Below are positions 33,595-42,388 of a stretch of DNA of 64,000 bases, piece after piece. Position 1 is the first letter of the stretch, and each line of letters begins with the position of its first letter. Made by a program: the position numbers and the translations under genes. Source of the stretch: Litorimonas sp. GTDB taxonomy: Bacteria; Pseudomonadota; Alphaproteobacteria; Caulobacterales; Maricaulaceae. Below the pieces are notes generated by a model. The model was not told the DNA's origin and ran no database searches. It was given only the letters and a program-made list of their open reading frames with translations. The stretch is taken from the NCBI GenBank assembly GCA_029936425.1, contig JAPYSU010000001.1, positions 124,001-188,000 on the forward strand. Reading direction: 5' to 3'.

Positions 33595-35787
33595 CTATTC
33601 GTCGGTAAACCCGCGGTCCCGCATGAGGGCGTCAATTTCTGCGTCACGTCCGCGGAATGCGCGATAGGCTTCTGCGGGATCCACGGAATTGCGTGGGGCG
33701 AAGAGGTGCTCAACGAGTTTTTCCGCCACGGCCTCATCATAAAACCCGCCAGGGCTTTCCTTAAAGGCTTCCGCCGCGTCAGAGGTTAGGACATCCGCCC
33801 ACATATAGCCGTAATAACCTGCGGAATAACCTTCACCTGAAAAGATATGGCCAAAATGCGGAGAGCGGTGACGCATGACGATTTCAGATGGCATTCCGAG
33901 GTCATCAAGCGTTTTCTTCTCAAACGCGTCCGGATCTATACCTTCGGGATCTGTGGTGTGATAGCGCATATCGACCAAGGCGGAGGCGAGATATTCCGTT
34001 GTTGCAAAGCCTTGATTGAAGGTTGCCGCATCTTTGATCTTTTGGCGTAATTCAGCCGGCATAGGCTTGCCGGTTTCATGATGAACGAGGTAGTTATTGA
34101 CAACTTCGTCGGTTGAAACCCAACGCTCCAGAAGCTGTGATTGAAACTCGGTGTAATCGCGAACCCCGCCATTTAATCTTGGGTAAGCCACATTTGACGA
34201 CAGACCGTGCAAGGCATGACCGAACTCATGGAAAAAGGTTGTCGCATCATCCCATGACACGAGCACAGGTTTACCCGCCGCCCCTTTGACAAAATTGGAG
34301 TTGTTAGAGGCAAGAACAGTAGTCGGTCCATCAAACGTGGTGTGGCTCCGATATGTCGTGGCCCAGGCGCCAGAGCGTTTTCCAGTGCGTGCAAACGGGT
34401 CCAGATACCAAAGGCCGACATGGTCGCCTGTTGTTTTATCCGTGACGTTCCAGACTTTTACGTCCGGATGGAAAACAGGCACCATGCCAGAAGGAACTCG
34501 CTTGAAATCATAATTAAATAACTCACCCGCCACATAAAACATACCTTCGCGGAGCTTATCGAGTTGAAGATATTGTTTCACCTCGTCGGAATCGAGATCA
34601 TATTTATCCTTGCGGACTTTCTCGGCGTAGAAGCGATAATCCCATGGCTGAATGGTGATGTCCGCGCCTTCTGATTCCGCGAGGGCCTGCATATCCGCGA
34701 CTTCTTCTTTGGCGCGGGCAATGGCAGACGGCCAGACCGCTTCCATCAATTCAATGGCACGGTCCGGCGTTTTGGCCATCCGGTTTTCCAGACGCCACTG
34801 CGCGTAATTATCATAGCCCAGTAATTCGACCCTTTCGTCACGAAGTTTCAAAATTTCGGCGATGATAGCATTGTTATCAAATTCGTCAGCATTGTCCCCG
34901 CGATTGTAATAAGTCCGCCAGACTTTCTCTCGCAAGTCGCGTTCCGTTGAATATGTCAAAAATGGAGACATGGAAGAGCGCGTATTGGTGACGGAAAACA
35001 TTCCCTCTTTTCCGCGCTCCGTGGCGGCACTTGCGGCTGCATCAATAAAGGATTGGGGCAGGCCGCCTAACTGATCTTCTGTAAGATAAAGAACGTAACT
35101 TTCTTCGTCCGCCAAGACGTTATTGGCAAACTTGGTATGAAGGGTTGCCAGTTCCTGGTTAATCTCGGCGTAACGGGCTTTCTTTTCTTCACTCAGCGTT
35201 GCTCCGTTTCGCGCGAAACGATCATAAGTCAAATTCAGAACCCGTTTCTGATCGTCGCGCAAGTTCTCAGCCTCTTCGCTCTCATAGACCGTTTTGATAC
35301 GAGTAAAGAGCGCCGGATTTTGCGTAATTTTGGATCTAAAGGCCGAAATTACGGGAGACATTTCCGTTTGTATTTCTCTGAATTCAGGACTGGACAGGTT
35401 GGACTCCCATATGCCCCGCATGACAGAAACGCGGTCCCATTTTTCGCCTGCGCGCTCCAGAGCGACAATTGTATTTTCAAATGTCGGAGCCTCGGGATTC
35501 TCAGCAATGGCGTCTATCTCTTCAAGATTTTCTGCCATGGCCACTTCAAGCGCGGGTTTGAGGTCTTGCAGATCCATCTCATCAAAAGGCGGCACGCCGC
35601 CATATGGGCCGTCCCACTCTGCCAATAATACGTTTTCTTCTGCGTCTGACTGAGCGGTGGTTTCTGAGCTGGAATCAGAATTTGAAGCGGCGTCAGAGTT
35701 TTCTGCCGGAGCTGGTTCGGACGTTTCCGAACAGGCAGTAACGGCTAAAACAGCCAGGCTGGACATAAGAAGAAGGGAATAGCGCAT
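33595..35787 (-). CDS. M3-family peptidyl-dipeptidase, lipoprotein form
   Basis: 730 residues. It begins with a lipoprotein signal ('LAVLAVTACSE', lipid on the Cys), then a Ser/Glu/Ala-rich linker to about residue 50. The zinc site is 'TTFFHEFGHALHGL' (HEXXH), with the third ligand Glu in 'YTEFQSQLLERW'. The family (Dcp/OpdA) removes dipeptides from peptide C-termini. E. coli Dcp is soluble; a lipid-anchored copy should act in the periplasm on imported peptides or signal-peptide remnants. Confidence 0.92.
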   Translation of the reverse strand: MRYSLLLMSSLAVLAVTACSETSEPAPAENSDAASNSDSSSETTAQSDAEENVLLAEWDGPYGGVPPFDEMDLQDLKPALEVAMAENLEEIDAIAENPEAPTFENTIVALERAGEKWDRVSVMRGIWESNLSSPEFREIQTEMSPVISAFRSKITQNPALFTRIKTVYESEEAENLRDDQKRVLNLTYDRFARNGATLSEEKKARYAEINQELATLHTKFANNVLADEESYVLYLTEDQLGGLPQSFIDAAASAATERGKEGMFSVTNTRSSMSPFLTYSTERDLREKVWRTYYNRGDNADEFDNNAIIAEILKLRDERVELLGYDNYAQWRLENRMAKTPDRAIELMEAVWPSAIARAKEEVADMQALAESEGADITIQPWDYRFYAEKVRKDKYDLDSDEVKQYLQLDKLREGMFYVAGELFNYDFKRVPSGMVPVFHPDVKVWNVTDKTTGDHVGLWYLDPFARTGKRSGAWATTYRSHTTFDGPTTVLASNNSNFVKGAAGKPVLVSWDDATTFFHEFGHALHGLSSNVAYPRLNGGVRDYTEFQSQLLERWVSTDEVVNNYLVHHETGKPMPAELRQKIKDAATFNQGFATTEYLASALVDMRYHTTDPEGIDPDAFEKKTLDDLGMPSEIVMRHRSPHFGHIFSGEGYSAGYYGYMWADVLTSDAAEAFKESPGGFYDEAVAEKLVEHLFAPRNSVDPAEAYRAFRGRDAEIDALMRDRGFTDE

Positions 35788-35961
35788 ATAATATCCTTAT
35801 ATAATTTTGAAAAACCTTAGTCGTTCAAAGGAGACATAAAAACATCAAAATGCATGACGAGGCGCAATGTCTGCTTAATGTCCCCCCGAATGCTTGCTTG
35901 TGAAGGGTAATCAGGCTAACCGCCGCGCGACTTAGTAAAGCCAGTTATATCGAGACATGTG

Positions 35962-37599
35962 ATGATACGCTCCAGCCTTTCGACATTCGCCGATAAAATC
36001 ACCATTCCGGCCCGGCGCCGTTCTGGTCCCCTGACCTTTACGCCCAACCGCATCAAGGTGGAAGTTCTGGCAGGCCTAACGGTGGCGCTGGCATTGGTCC
36101 CCGAAGCTGTGGCCTTTGCCTTCGTTGCAGGTGTGGAGCCGTTAGTCGGTCTCTATGCCGCTTTTATCGTAGGGCTAATCACCGCCTGTATTGGCGGCCG
36201 TCCCGGAATGATTTCCGGGGCAACAGGCGCCTTGGCCGTTGTCATGGTTTCGCTCGTGTCTCAACATGGTGTGGAATATCTTTTTGCAACAGTGGTTCTA
36301 ATGGGGCTGATGCAGGTCGGGGCAGGTGTTTTTAAGCTTGGGAAATTTATCCGTCTCGTTCCGCATCCCGTTATGCTGGGGTTTGTTAACGGGCTCGCCA
36401 TCGTTATCTTTCTGGCGCAGATGACCCAGTTTCAAACGGCCCCGGCTCCGGCGGGGGAACATCACGGTCCTTTTAATATGCTTTACGGTACATGGATGTC
36501 CGGCATTACGCTCTGGTTGATGTTAGGCCTGGTAGCGCTGACCATGGCTTTGATCTGGGCGACGCCGAAAGTGACCAAAATCATTCCAGCTCCCCTCGCA
36601 GGCATTGGTATTGTTTCCATTCTGGTTATCGCTTTGAATATTCCGGTCCCGAATGTGGGCGATTTGAGCACAATCAAAGGCGGATTGCCGCCGCTCCATA
36701 TTCCGCAAGTGCCGCTCACGCTTGAAACGCTTGAGATCATCTTTCCTTATGCGCTGGTGCTGGCGGCTATTGGTTTGATTGAAAGTCTCCTAACCTTAAA
36801 CCTCGTCGGCGAGATCAAGGAAGAGCGCGGCGGGGCATCTCAGGAATGTTTGGCGCAAGGCGTCGCCAATACGGTGACAGGGTTTTTCGGCGGCATGGGC
36901 GGGTGCGCCATGATCGGTCAGTCCATGATCAATATGAAATCCGGCGCACGGACTCGCCTGTCGGGTATCGCGGCCGCGCTTTTCCTTTTGGCGTTTATCC
37001 TGTTCGGCTCTTCCGTCATTGAACAAATTCCTCTGGCAGCGTTGGTCGGCGTGATGTTCATGGTCGTTATCGGAACTTTTGCTTGGCAATCTTTGACGAT
37101 TATGCGCCGTATCCCGGTGATGGATGCGCTGGTGATTATCATCGTAACATTGGTAACTGTGTGGCACGATCTGGCTGTCGCTGTGGTTGTTGGCGTGATT
37201 ATTTCAGCGCTGACTTATGCCTGGAATAATGCCCGCCGGATCGACGCGGATATTGAGGAAACCGAAGGTCAGCGGGTCTACAAGATTATTGGTCCCCTTT
37301 TCTTTGGGTCAGTTGAAGGCTTTAGCGAGTTGTTCAATCCGAGCGAGGATCCCGATCTCGTTATTGTTGATTTCGATAAATCCCGCGTTGTCGATCAATC
37401 CGCCCTGCAAGCAATCGAAAACCTTGCAGGGAAATACGAAGCCGCCGGCAAAACACTTCGGCTTCGTCACCTTACTCGGGATTGTCACGCTCTGCTAAAT
37501 AAAGCAGGGCAGCTTATGATAGATTCAGATGATGATCCGGAATACCAAGTGGCGACAAATTATGATGTGAAAACAGGCGTCTTTGGCGGGGGACATTAG
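35962..37599 (+). CDS. SulP-family anion transporter with STAS domain
   Basis: 545 residues from ATG 35962 (a GTG sits one codon earlier). The SulP signature is 'AGLTVALALVPEAVAFAFVA' near residue 35; about 11-12 helices reach residue 425, then a STAS domain ('YKIIGPLFFGSVEGFSELF', 'VDFDKSRVVDQSALQAI'). SulP proteins carry sulfate, bicarbonate or other anions. The N-terminal branch with 'GPFNMLYGTW' loops resembles bicarbonate-like members, but the substrate is not assigned. It is divergent from the M3 peptidase. Confidence 0.9.
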   Translation: MIRSSLSTFADKITIPARRRSGPLTFTPNRIKVEVLAGLTVALALVPEAVAFAFVAGVEPLVGLYAAFIVGLITACIGGRPGMISGATGALAVVMVSLVSQHGVEYLFATVVLMGLMQVGAGVFKLGKFIRLVPHPVMLGFVNGLAIVIFLAQMTQFQTAPAPAGEHHGPFNMLYGTWMSGITLWLMLGLVALTMALIWATPKVTKIIPAPLAGIGIVSILVIALNIPVPNVGDLSTIKGGLPPLHIPQVPLTLETLEIIFPYALVLAAIGLIESLLTLNLVGEIKEERGGASQECLAQGVANTVTGFFGGMGGCAMIGQSMINMKSGARTRLSGIAAALFLLAFILFGSSVIEQIPLAALVGVMFMVVIGTFAWQSLTIMRRIPVMDALVIIIVTLVTVWHDLAVAVVVGVIISALTYAWNNARRIDADIEETEGQRVYKIIGPLFFGSVEGFSELFNPSEDPDLVIVDFDKSRVVDQSALQAIENLAGKYEAAGKTLRLRHLTRDCHALLNKAGQLMIDSDDDPEYQVATNYDVKTGVFGGGH

Positions 37600-37701
37600 A
37601 GGCCGCTTCGGCACCTCACGAAGATGTTTTGACTTTTCATTGCAGAGCTCACTGACTTCGCCTAACTTCCATTCCTATAATTGGGATGTGAGGGCAAGAC
37701 G

Positions 37702-38583
37702 ATGTGTGATGATATTACCGAACTTGAAAATCAGGGCTTTTATGAAAAGCACCTAAACCGCCGGGATTTTAATCTCATGGCGGGCGGAGCCGCTATTTCC
37801 CTTGCCTTTGCAGGGTGCACGCCCGGAGAGATGGTAGAAGGCACAGTCGAAGCCGACGTCATGATTGAAACACCGGACGGTATGGCCGATGCCTATTTCG
37901 CCCACCCCGAAGGAGAGGCAAGCGCCGCCGTTCTTATCTGGCCCGACATCGTTGGCCTACGCCCGGCCTTTAAAATGATGGCCAAACGTCTGGCCGGGGA
38001 TGGCTACGCTGCCTTGGTTGTGAACCCTTATTATCGACAGGTGAAGGCGCCTCTGGTCGAGGTCGGGCAGACCTTCAAGGACCCGGCTGTAAGAGAAAAG
38101 ATAGTGCCCTATGCCCGGGCGCTCACTCAGGAGACCAACCGCATTGATGCACGCGCTTTTGTGAAATGGCTCGACACGCAGTCTGTTGTCGACAAAACTA
38201 AGAAAATGGGTACGACCGGCTATTGTATGGGCGGCCCCATGACAATGATCACGGCGGCGGAACTTCCGGAAAGGATCGGGGCCGGGGCATCCTTTCATGG
38301 CGGCGGCCTCGTTACAGAAGCGGAAGACAGTCCGCATTTGCTCATTCCGCAAATGAACGCGCAATACCTTATTGCGATTGCCGAAAATGATGATGAACGT
38401 GACCCGGTCGCGAAAGAAACTTTGAAAGACGCTTTTGCCGACGCCAATCTGGCCGCGGAAATAGAAGTTTATGAAGGCACGCAGCATGGATGGTGCCCGC
38501 CTGATTCTGCCGTTTATGATGAGGCAAAAGCAGATAAAGCATGGGCGCGGAAACTGGCATTATTTGAGCGCGCGTTAAGTTAG
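37702..38583 (+). CDS. Exported dienelactone hydrolase-family protein
   Basis: 293 residues from ATG 37702; a GAGG site lies upstream and the longer frame (37681) adds nothing family-like. The N-terminus 'NRRDFNLMAGGAAISLAFAG' has a twin-arginine motif and 'LAFAGC' resembles a lipobox, so Tat export, possibly with lipid anchoring, is likely. The alpha/beta hydrolase triad is visible: nucleophile Cys in 'GTTGYCMGGPM', Asp in 'AENDDERDP', and His in 'GTQHGWCPPD'. Family enzymes open dienelactone rings, but many act on other esters; the substrate is unknown. Confidence 0.85.
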   Translation: MCDDITELENQGFYEKHLNRRDFNLMAGGAAISLAFAGCTPGEMVEGTVEADVMIETPDGMADAYFAHPEGEASAAVLIWPDIVGLRPAFKMMAKRLAGDGYAALVVNPYYRQVKAPLVEVGQTFKDPAVREKIVPYARALTQETNRIDARAFVKWLDTQSVVDKTKKMGTTGYCMGGPMTMITAAELPERIGAGASFHGGGLVTEAEDSPHLLIPQMNAQYLIAIAENDDERDPVAKETLKDAFADANLAAEIEVYEGTQHGWCPPDSAVYDEAKADKAWARKLALFERALS

Positions 38584-38616
38584 ATAAACGCTCACACGCA
38601 CATTACCTGAATTGAA

Positions 38617-38652
38617 ATCATCCTGCACAGCGAAAACTGTGCAGGATTTTTA
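38617..38652. terminator. Bidirectional terminator between hydrolase and thiolase genes
   Basis: TCCTGCACAG (38621-38630) pairs perfectly with CTGTGCAGGA (38637-38646), loop of six, then TTTTTATT on the plus strand and an A-run that gives T's on the minus strand. It separates two convergent genes. Confidence 0.85.
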
Positions 38653-38656
38653 TTGA

Positions 38657-39841
38657 TTAGTCCCGTTTAAGGCAGACCGCCGTGGCTTCTCCGCCGCCAA
38701 TACAAAGCGACGCGACGCCGGTCTTTGAGTCGCGTTTTTCCATCTCGGCAATCAAAGTAGCCATGATGCGCGCGCCTGACGCCCCAATCGGGTGACCCAG
38801 AACGCAGCCGCCGCCATTTACGTTTACCTTATCATGATCCAGGCCAAGTTCCTGCATCGCAATCATGGGAACGACCGCAAAAGCCTCATTGATTTCCCAG
38901 AGGTCGACGTCTTCAGCTTTCCAACCGGCCTTATCCAGCGCCTTTCTCATGGCGTGAACAGGAGCCGTGGTGAAGTAGTCAGGTTTGTGCGCGTGGGCGG
39001 CATGGCTAACGATTTCGGCCAATATCTTATGTCCGCCTTTTTCGGCTTGTGACTTGCGCATCAAGACCATCGCCGCCGCGCCGTCATTGATAGAGCTGGC
39101 ATTGGCCGCTGTAACGGTGCCGTCTTCGGAGAAGACAGGGCGCAGGCTCGAAATTTTTTCCGGACGCGCATTTTTCGGGCCTTCATCGGCGTCCACAACT
39201 GTATCGCCTTTACGGCCCTTAACCGTTACGGACGCGATTTCGCGATCAAAACGGCCGCTTTCCTGAGCTTTCTGAGCCCGGCTGACAGATTCAATGGCGT
39301 AAGCATCCTGTTGCTCGCGGGTAAATTGATATTCCTTGGCGATCATATCGGCAAAGACGCCCATGGCGCCGCCTTTATAAGCGTCGGTCAGGCCGTCAAA
39401 CATCATCGAGTCGACGACTTTTTGATCGCCCATACGCATGCCACCGCGCGCCTTCGGGAGGAGGTAAGGCGCGATGGTCATGTTTTCCATACCGCCCGCG
39501 ACCGCCACATCAATTGAGCCTGCCTTGATAGCGTCATGCGCCATGATCGCCGCTTGCATACCAGAGCCGCACATCTTATTGACCGTAGTGGCTTCGCAGT
39601 GTTCGCCAAGTCCGGCTTTAATAGCCGCTTGACGGGCCGGGGCCTGTCCCTGACCCGCCGGGAGGACGCAGCCCATTATGGTTTGTTCGACATGGCTGGC
39701 GTCAATACCGGCTTCTTTCATGGCGGCAGCAATGGCCGTCGCGCCGAGCGTTGGCGCGTCTACATTAGAGAATGCCCCTTGAAAAGCGCCCATAGGGGTG
39801 CGGGCTATTCCAACGATAACAACGGGATCGGACTGGCTCAT
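38657..39841 (-). CDS. Acetyl-CoA C-acetyltransferase (thiolase)
   Basis: 394 residues, the usual thiolase II size. Catalytic residues: Cys in 'VNKMCGSGMQAA' (about 90), His in 'CVLGHPIGASGARI', and Cys in 'VASLCIGGGEATAVCL'. It condenses two acetyl-CoA to acetoacetyl-CoA or the reverse. The beta-oxidation partner genes are not adjacent, and no phaB is next to it, so a biosynthetic or degradative role cannot be fixed. Confidence 0.93.
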   Translation of the reverse strand: MSQSDPVVIVGIARTPMGAFQGAFSNVDAPTLGATAIAAAMKEAGIDASHVEQTIMGCVLPAGQGQAPARQAAIKAGLGEHCEATTVNKMCGSGMQAAIMAHDAIKAGSIDVAVAGGMENMTIAPYLLPKARGGMRMGDQKVVDSMMFDGLTDAYKGGAMGVFADMIAKEYQFTREQQDAYAIESVSRAQKAQESGRFDREIASVTVKGRKGDTVVDADEGPKNARPEKISSLRPVFSEDGTVTAANASSINDGAAAMVLMRKSQAEKGGHKILAEIVSHAAHAHKPDYFTTAPVHAMRKALDKAGWKAEDVDLWEINEAFAVVPMIAMQELGLDHDKVNVNGGGCVLGHPIGASGARIMATLIAEMEKRDSKTGVASLCIGGGEATAVCLKRD

Positions 39842-39929
39842 ATAATATCTCTCAAAATTTCAAAATAGATTGGCTGGGCAGGTTATAAACCGGCCAGACA
39901 GGAATCTTATTGCGTTCTCTTAAGTCTTA

Positions 39930-40115
39930 TTACTCAGAGGGGGAATTCTTTTTGGCGGCTTTGGCCTTCAGCGCGTCTAGTTCGCGTTTGCGCGCGCGGC
40001 GCGCCTCGTCAAACTTGCGCTTTTGCCGACTGCTATATGTCCAGAGGGCGATAAATATAGCAATTAGAGCGACCACGATTAGAATAGCCGCCGTATCTGA
40101 AAGTCCTGAAATCAT
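39930..40115 (-). CDS. Small single-helix membrane protein
   Basis: 61 residues from ATG 40115, which has GGAG 8-11 bases upstream; the frame's earlier ATG (40127) lacks one. It has one helix ('AAILIVVALIAIFIALW') and a highly basic tail ('RQKRKFDEARRARKREL'), so N-out/C-in is likely. I do not recognise the family. It stands alone between thiolase and dodecin, all on the minus strand. Confidence 0.55.
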   Translation of the reverse strand: MISGLSDTAAILIVVALIAIFIALWTYSSRQKRKFDEARRARKRELDALKAKAAKKNSPSE

Positions 40116-40226
40116 GATCCGCTCCAATGTTATAATCTATCATTATAAAGATAGCGCGGCCCGGAAAAATTTCAAGATGGTGCAAAATCAAGACGGGCTG
40201 ACTTTGTGCCCGCCTTGGCAAGTCAG

Positions 40227-40430
40227 TTAAGCGCCGACTTCAAAAGTGATTTTAAGTGTGACGCGATAGAGTTCAATTTTATTATCCTTGATCGTTGTCG
40301 TTTGATCCCGGACATAAGCGGATTTGATATTACTGACTGTTTTCGCGGTGCGCGTAACAGCAAGCTGGATAGCGTCCTCAAAAGATTTAGGGCTTTCGCT
40401 CATAATTTCGACGGATTTCATAATAGCCAT
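40227..40430 (-). CDS. Dodecin flavin-storage protein
   Basis: 67 residues. The sequence 'MKSVEIMSESPKSFEDAIQL', 'KTVSNIKSAYVRDQTT' and 'YRVTLKITFEV' match dodecins, which assemble as 12-mers that bind flavin dimers and protect against light-driven damage. The usual flavin-stacking Trp is not seen: the position has Tyr in 'IKSAYVRDQ', which is a known bacterial variation but reduces certainty about flavin as ligand. Confidence 0.85.
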   Translation of the reverse strand: MAIMKSVEIMSESPKSFEDAIQLAVTRTAKTVSNIKSAYVRDQTTTIKDNKIELYRVTLKITFEVGA

Positions 40431-40476
40431 AATGTGACTCCTATTGGTGTTATCCCTTCAACACTTCAAGCCTCGA

Positions 40477-41664
40477 CTATTCCGTGCGCGTTATCCACCC
40501 GCCGCCCAACGTGCGCGCGGCCTCGGCGTCAGGGGCATAGAAAACGCAGGCCTGACCCGGAGACAAACCCATATCCGGCTCGTCCAGCTCGACAATAATG
40601 CGGTCTTTGGACAAGCGAAGATGTGCCGGCGTAGGCGGCCTTGTCGACCTGACTTTGACTTTAATGGGCAGGCCGTCCAGTTCCGGGCCAAATTCGCCTT
40701 TGCCAATCCAGTTAATATCGGTCAGCCAGAGCTTTGACCTTTCGAGCTCTTTTCTCGGGCCGACAATGATTTCGCCCTTATCCGCATCAATCCGTATAAC
40801 AAAGAGAGGGTCTGTCCCGGTGTCGTCCCCCAGGCCCAGACCGCGCCGCTGCCCGATCGTGTAATACATGACGCCGCGATGCTGCCCCAGCACCCGCCCG
40901 TCCATGTGCACAATATCGCCCGGCGTCGCCGCATGAGGGCGGAGCTTTTCGATGACATCCGTATATTTTCCGGTCGGCACAAAACAAATGTCCTGACTGT
41001 CGGGCTTTGACGCCACATTCAGGCCCATCTCTGTCGCCAAGCGCCGGGTTTCGCTTTTATCCAGATGCCCTAACGGAAAACGCAAAAAGTCCAGTTGCTC
41101 ACGCGTTGTCGCGAACAGGAAGTAACTCTGATCTTTTCCGCCATCAAAGGCACGGTGAAGCTCTGGCCCGTCCGGACCTTCAATCCGGCGTATATAATGT
41201 CCCGTTGCCATGCAGTCTGCGTTCAAATCTTTGGCCACCTGCAAGAGATCACGGAACTTGACGGTCTGGTTACACCGCACGCAAGGAATGGGCGTCGACC
41301 CCTGTAGATAGGTATCGGCAAAGTCTTCAATCACGCTTTCTTTGAAATTGCTTTCGTAATCGAGAACGTAATGCGGAAAGCCCATCATTTCCGCCACGCG
41401 CTGCGCGTCGTAAATATCCTGACCTGCGCAACACGCTTTGGCTTTTTGAATGGCCGCGCCGTGATCGTAAAGCTGGAGAGTAACTCCGATCACGTCATAG
41501 CCTTCACGGGCAAGCATGGCCGCGCAGACAGAGCTGTCCACGCCGCCGCTCATCGCCACCACGACCCGTGTGTCGGATTCAGCCTTGGCAAAACCCAGCG
41601 AATTGACGTTGAGTTTGGGCTGTGTTGACGCTTTATGACCCGTCTCTTGAGAGATTTCACTCAC
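40477..41664 (-). CDS. mnmA: tRNA 2-thiouridine(34) synthase MnmA
   Basis: 395 residues. It thiolates U34 of tRNAs for Lys, Glu and Gln. The PP-loop 'VVAMSGGVDSSVCAAML' (about 35-50) binds ATP; catalytic Cys residues are in 'IPCVRCNQTVKF' and 'CFVPTG'. 'GTDPLFVIRIDADKGEIIVG' opens the C-terminal domains. An N-terminal extension of about 30 residues precedes the PP-loop. It is divergent from sciP across a 272-base region. Confidence 0.95.
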   Translation of the reverse strand: MSEISQETGHKASTQPKLNVNSLGFAKAESDTRVVVAMSGGVDSSVCAAMLAREGYDVIGVTLQLYDHGAAIQKAKACCAGQDIYDAQRVAEMMGFPHYVLDYESNFKESVIEDFADTYLQGSTPIPCVRCNQTVKFRDLLQVAKDLNADCMATGHYIRRIEGPDGPELHRAFDGGKDQSYFLFATTREQLDFLRFPLGHLDKSETRRLATEMGLNVASKPDSQDICFVPTGKYTDVIEKLRPHAATPGDIVHMDGRVLGQHRGVMYYTIGQRRGLGLGDDTGTDPLFVIRIDADKGEIIVGPRKELERSKLWLTDINWIGKGEFGPELDGLPIKVKVRSTRPPTPAHLRLSKDRIIVELDEPDMGLSPGQACVFYAPDAEAARTLGGGWITRTE

Positions 41665-41936
41665 TCCAGCTAAAAAGTTTGAGTTAATTCATAAATTTTT
41701 CGACGCCCCTATAGGCGCGGAATCGTTCCAAGTCGATACAGAGTCACAGAAGGGGGCACGTGAATCTCCTTTATGAATCAACATGTTGGTGATTTGGTAA
41801 ACTTTTCTTAACCGTAACTCTGATTCCGTTAACCTTCGTAAACATCTGATATTGTTCACTTTTTTGTGGTTTATTTAAACTCTTTTTAACCTCCATTTTC
41901 TACTAATATTTATACAGAAAAACATAAGAGCAGCTC
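41665..41936. promoter_or_regulatory. mnmA-sciP intergenic region: GANTC cluster and CtrA boxes
   Basis: 272 bases without a gene. It has five GANTC sites in 107 bases (41720, 41741, 41762, 41775, 41822), where chance would give fewer than one. A second, imperfect CtrA-like site GTAA-N7-TTAA lies at 41797-41811, and a perfect one nearer to sciP. This is the layout of a CcrM/GcrA- and CtrA-controlled promoter in Caulobacter-type bacteria. Confidence 0.65.
41875..41889 (+). promoter_or_regulatory. CtrA binding box upstream of sciP
   Basis: TTAA (41875-41878), seven bases, TTAA (41886-41889): a perfect TTAA-N7-TTAA CtrA full site, 47-61 bases before the sciP start codon. In Caulobacter CtrA activates sciP, whose product then blocks CtrA action; the site here fits the same loop. 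Confidence 0.7.
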
Positions 41937-42209
41937 ATGACTGACCGTAGAATGAAAAGAGAGAATGTTGTTATCGGACCGGAAGGCACGCCGTTAACGA
42001 TGGCAGATTTACCCAAGCCGGATACGGTGCGCTGGGTTATACGGCGCAAAGCCGAAGTTGTGGCGGCAGTGCGCGGTGGATTGCTGACGCTGGATGGAGC
42101 ATGTGAACGTTACGGCCTTTCAAACGAAGAATTCATGGCATGGCAACGCTCGATAGAGAGTTACGGCATAGCGGGACTTCGAACCACGCGCGTCCAACAA
42201 TATAGATAA
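41937..42209 (+). CDS. sciP: CtrA inhibitor SciP
   Basis: 90 residues, DUF1153 helix-turn-helix protein: 'GPEGTPLTMADLPKPDTVRW' and 'VIRRKAEVVAAVRGGLLTLD', then 'ACERYGLSNEEFMAWQRSIE'. In Caulobacter SciP binds CtrA in swarmer cells and stops it recruiting RNA polymerase. The upstream CtrA box and GANTC sites match known control. A strong terminator follows, so it is monocistronic. To its right begins the surface-glycan region. Confidence 0.95.
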   Translation: MTDRRMKRENVVIGPEGTPLTMADLPKPDTVRWVIRRKAEVVAAVRGGLLTLDGACERYGLSNEEFMAWQRSIESYGIAGLRTTRVQQYR

Positions 42210-42243
42210 TTTTATCAGCAGAATAGAAACTTTTTGATATTTT

Positions 42244-42270
42244 AAAAACCGCCCTGTCGGGGCGGTTTTT
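42244..42270 (+). terminator. Terminator after sciP
   Basis: AAAAACCGCCC (42244-42254) and GGGCGGTTTTT (42260-42270) form an 11-bp stem with a 5-base loop and T-run. It ends sciP and works on both strands. Confidence 0.9.
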
Positions 42271-42388
42271 ACGTACGTACAAATACTGTTCTTCTACATT
42301 CGGAATACGGCTCGAACTTGTCACTTGGAAAAGAAAAATGGGCTTAGGTCTATTTTCAAGCTTTAGAGGTCTATAAAGGGGAACTCTA

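Noticed and set aside
36796..37167. 123-codon His-rich minus-strand ORF inside the SulP gene
   Set aside because: His richness arises from reading membrane-helix codons backwards; no start signal.
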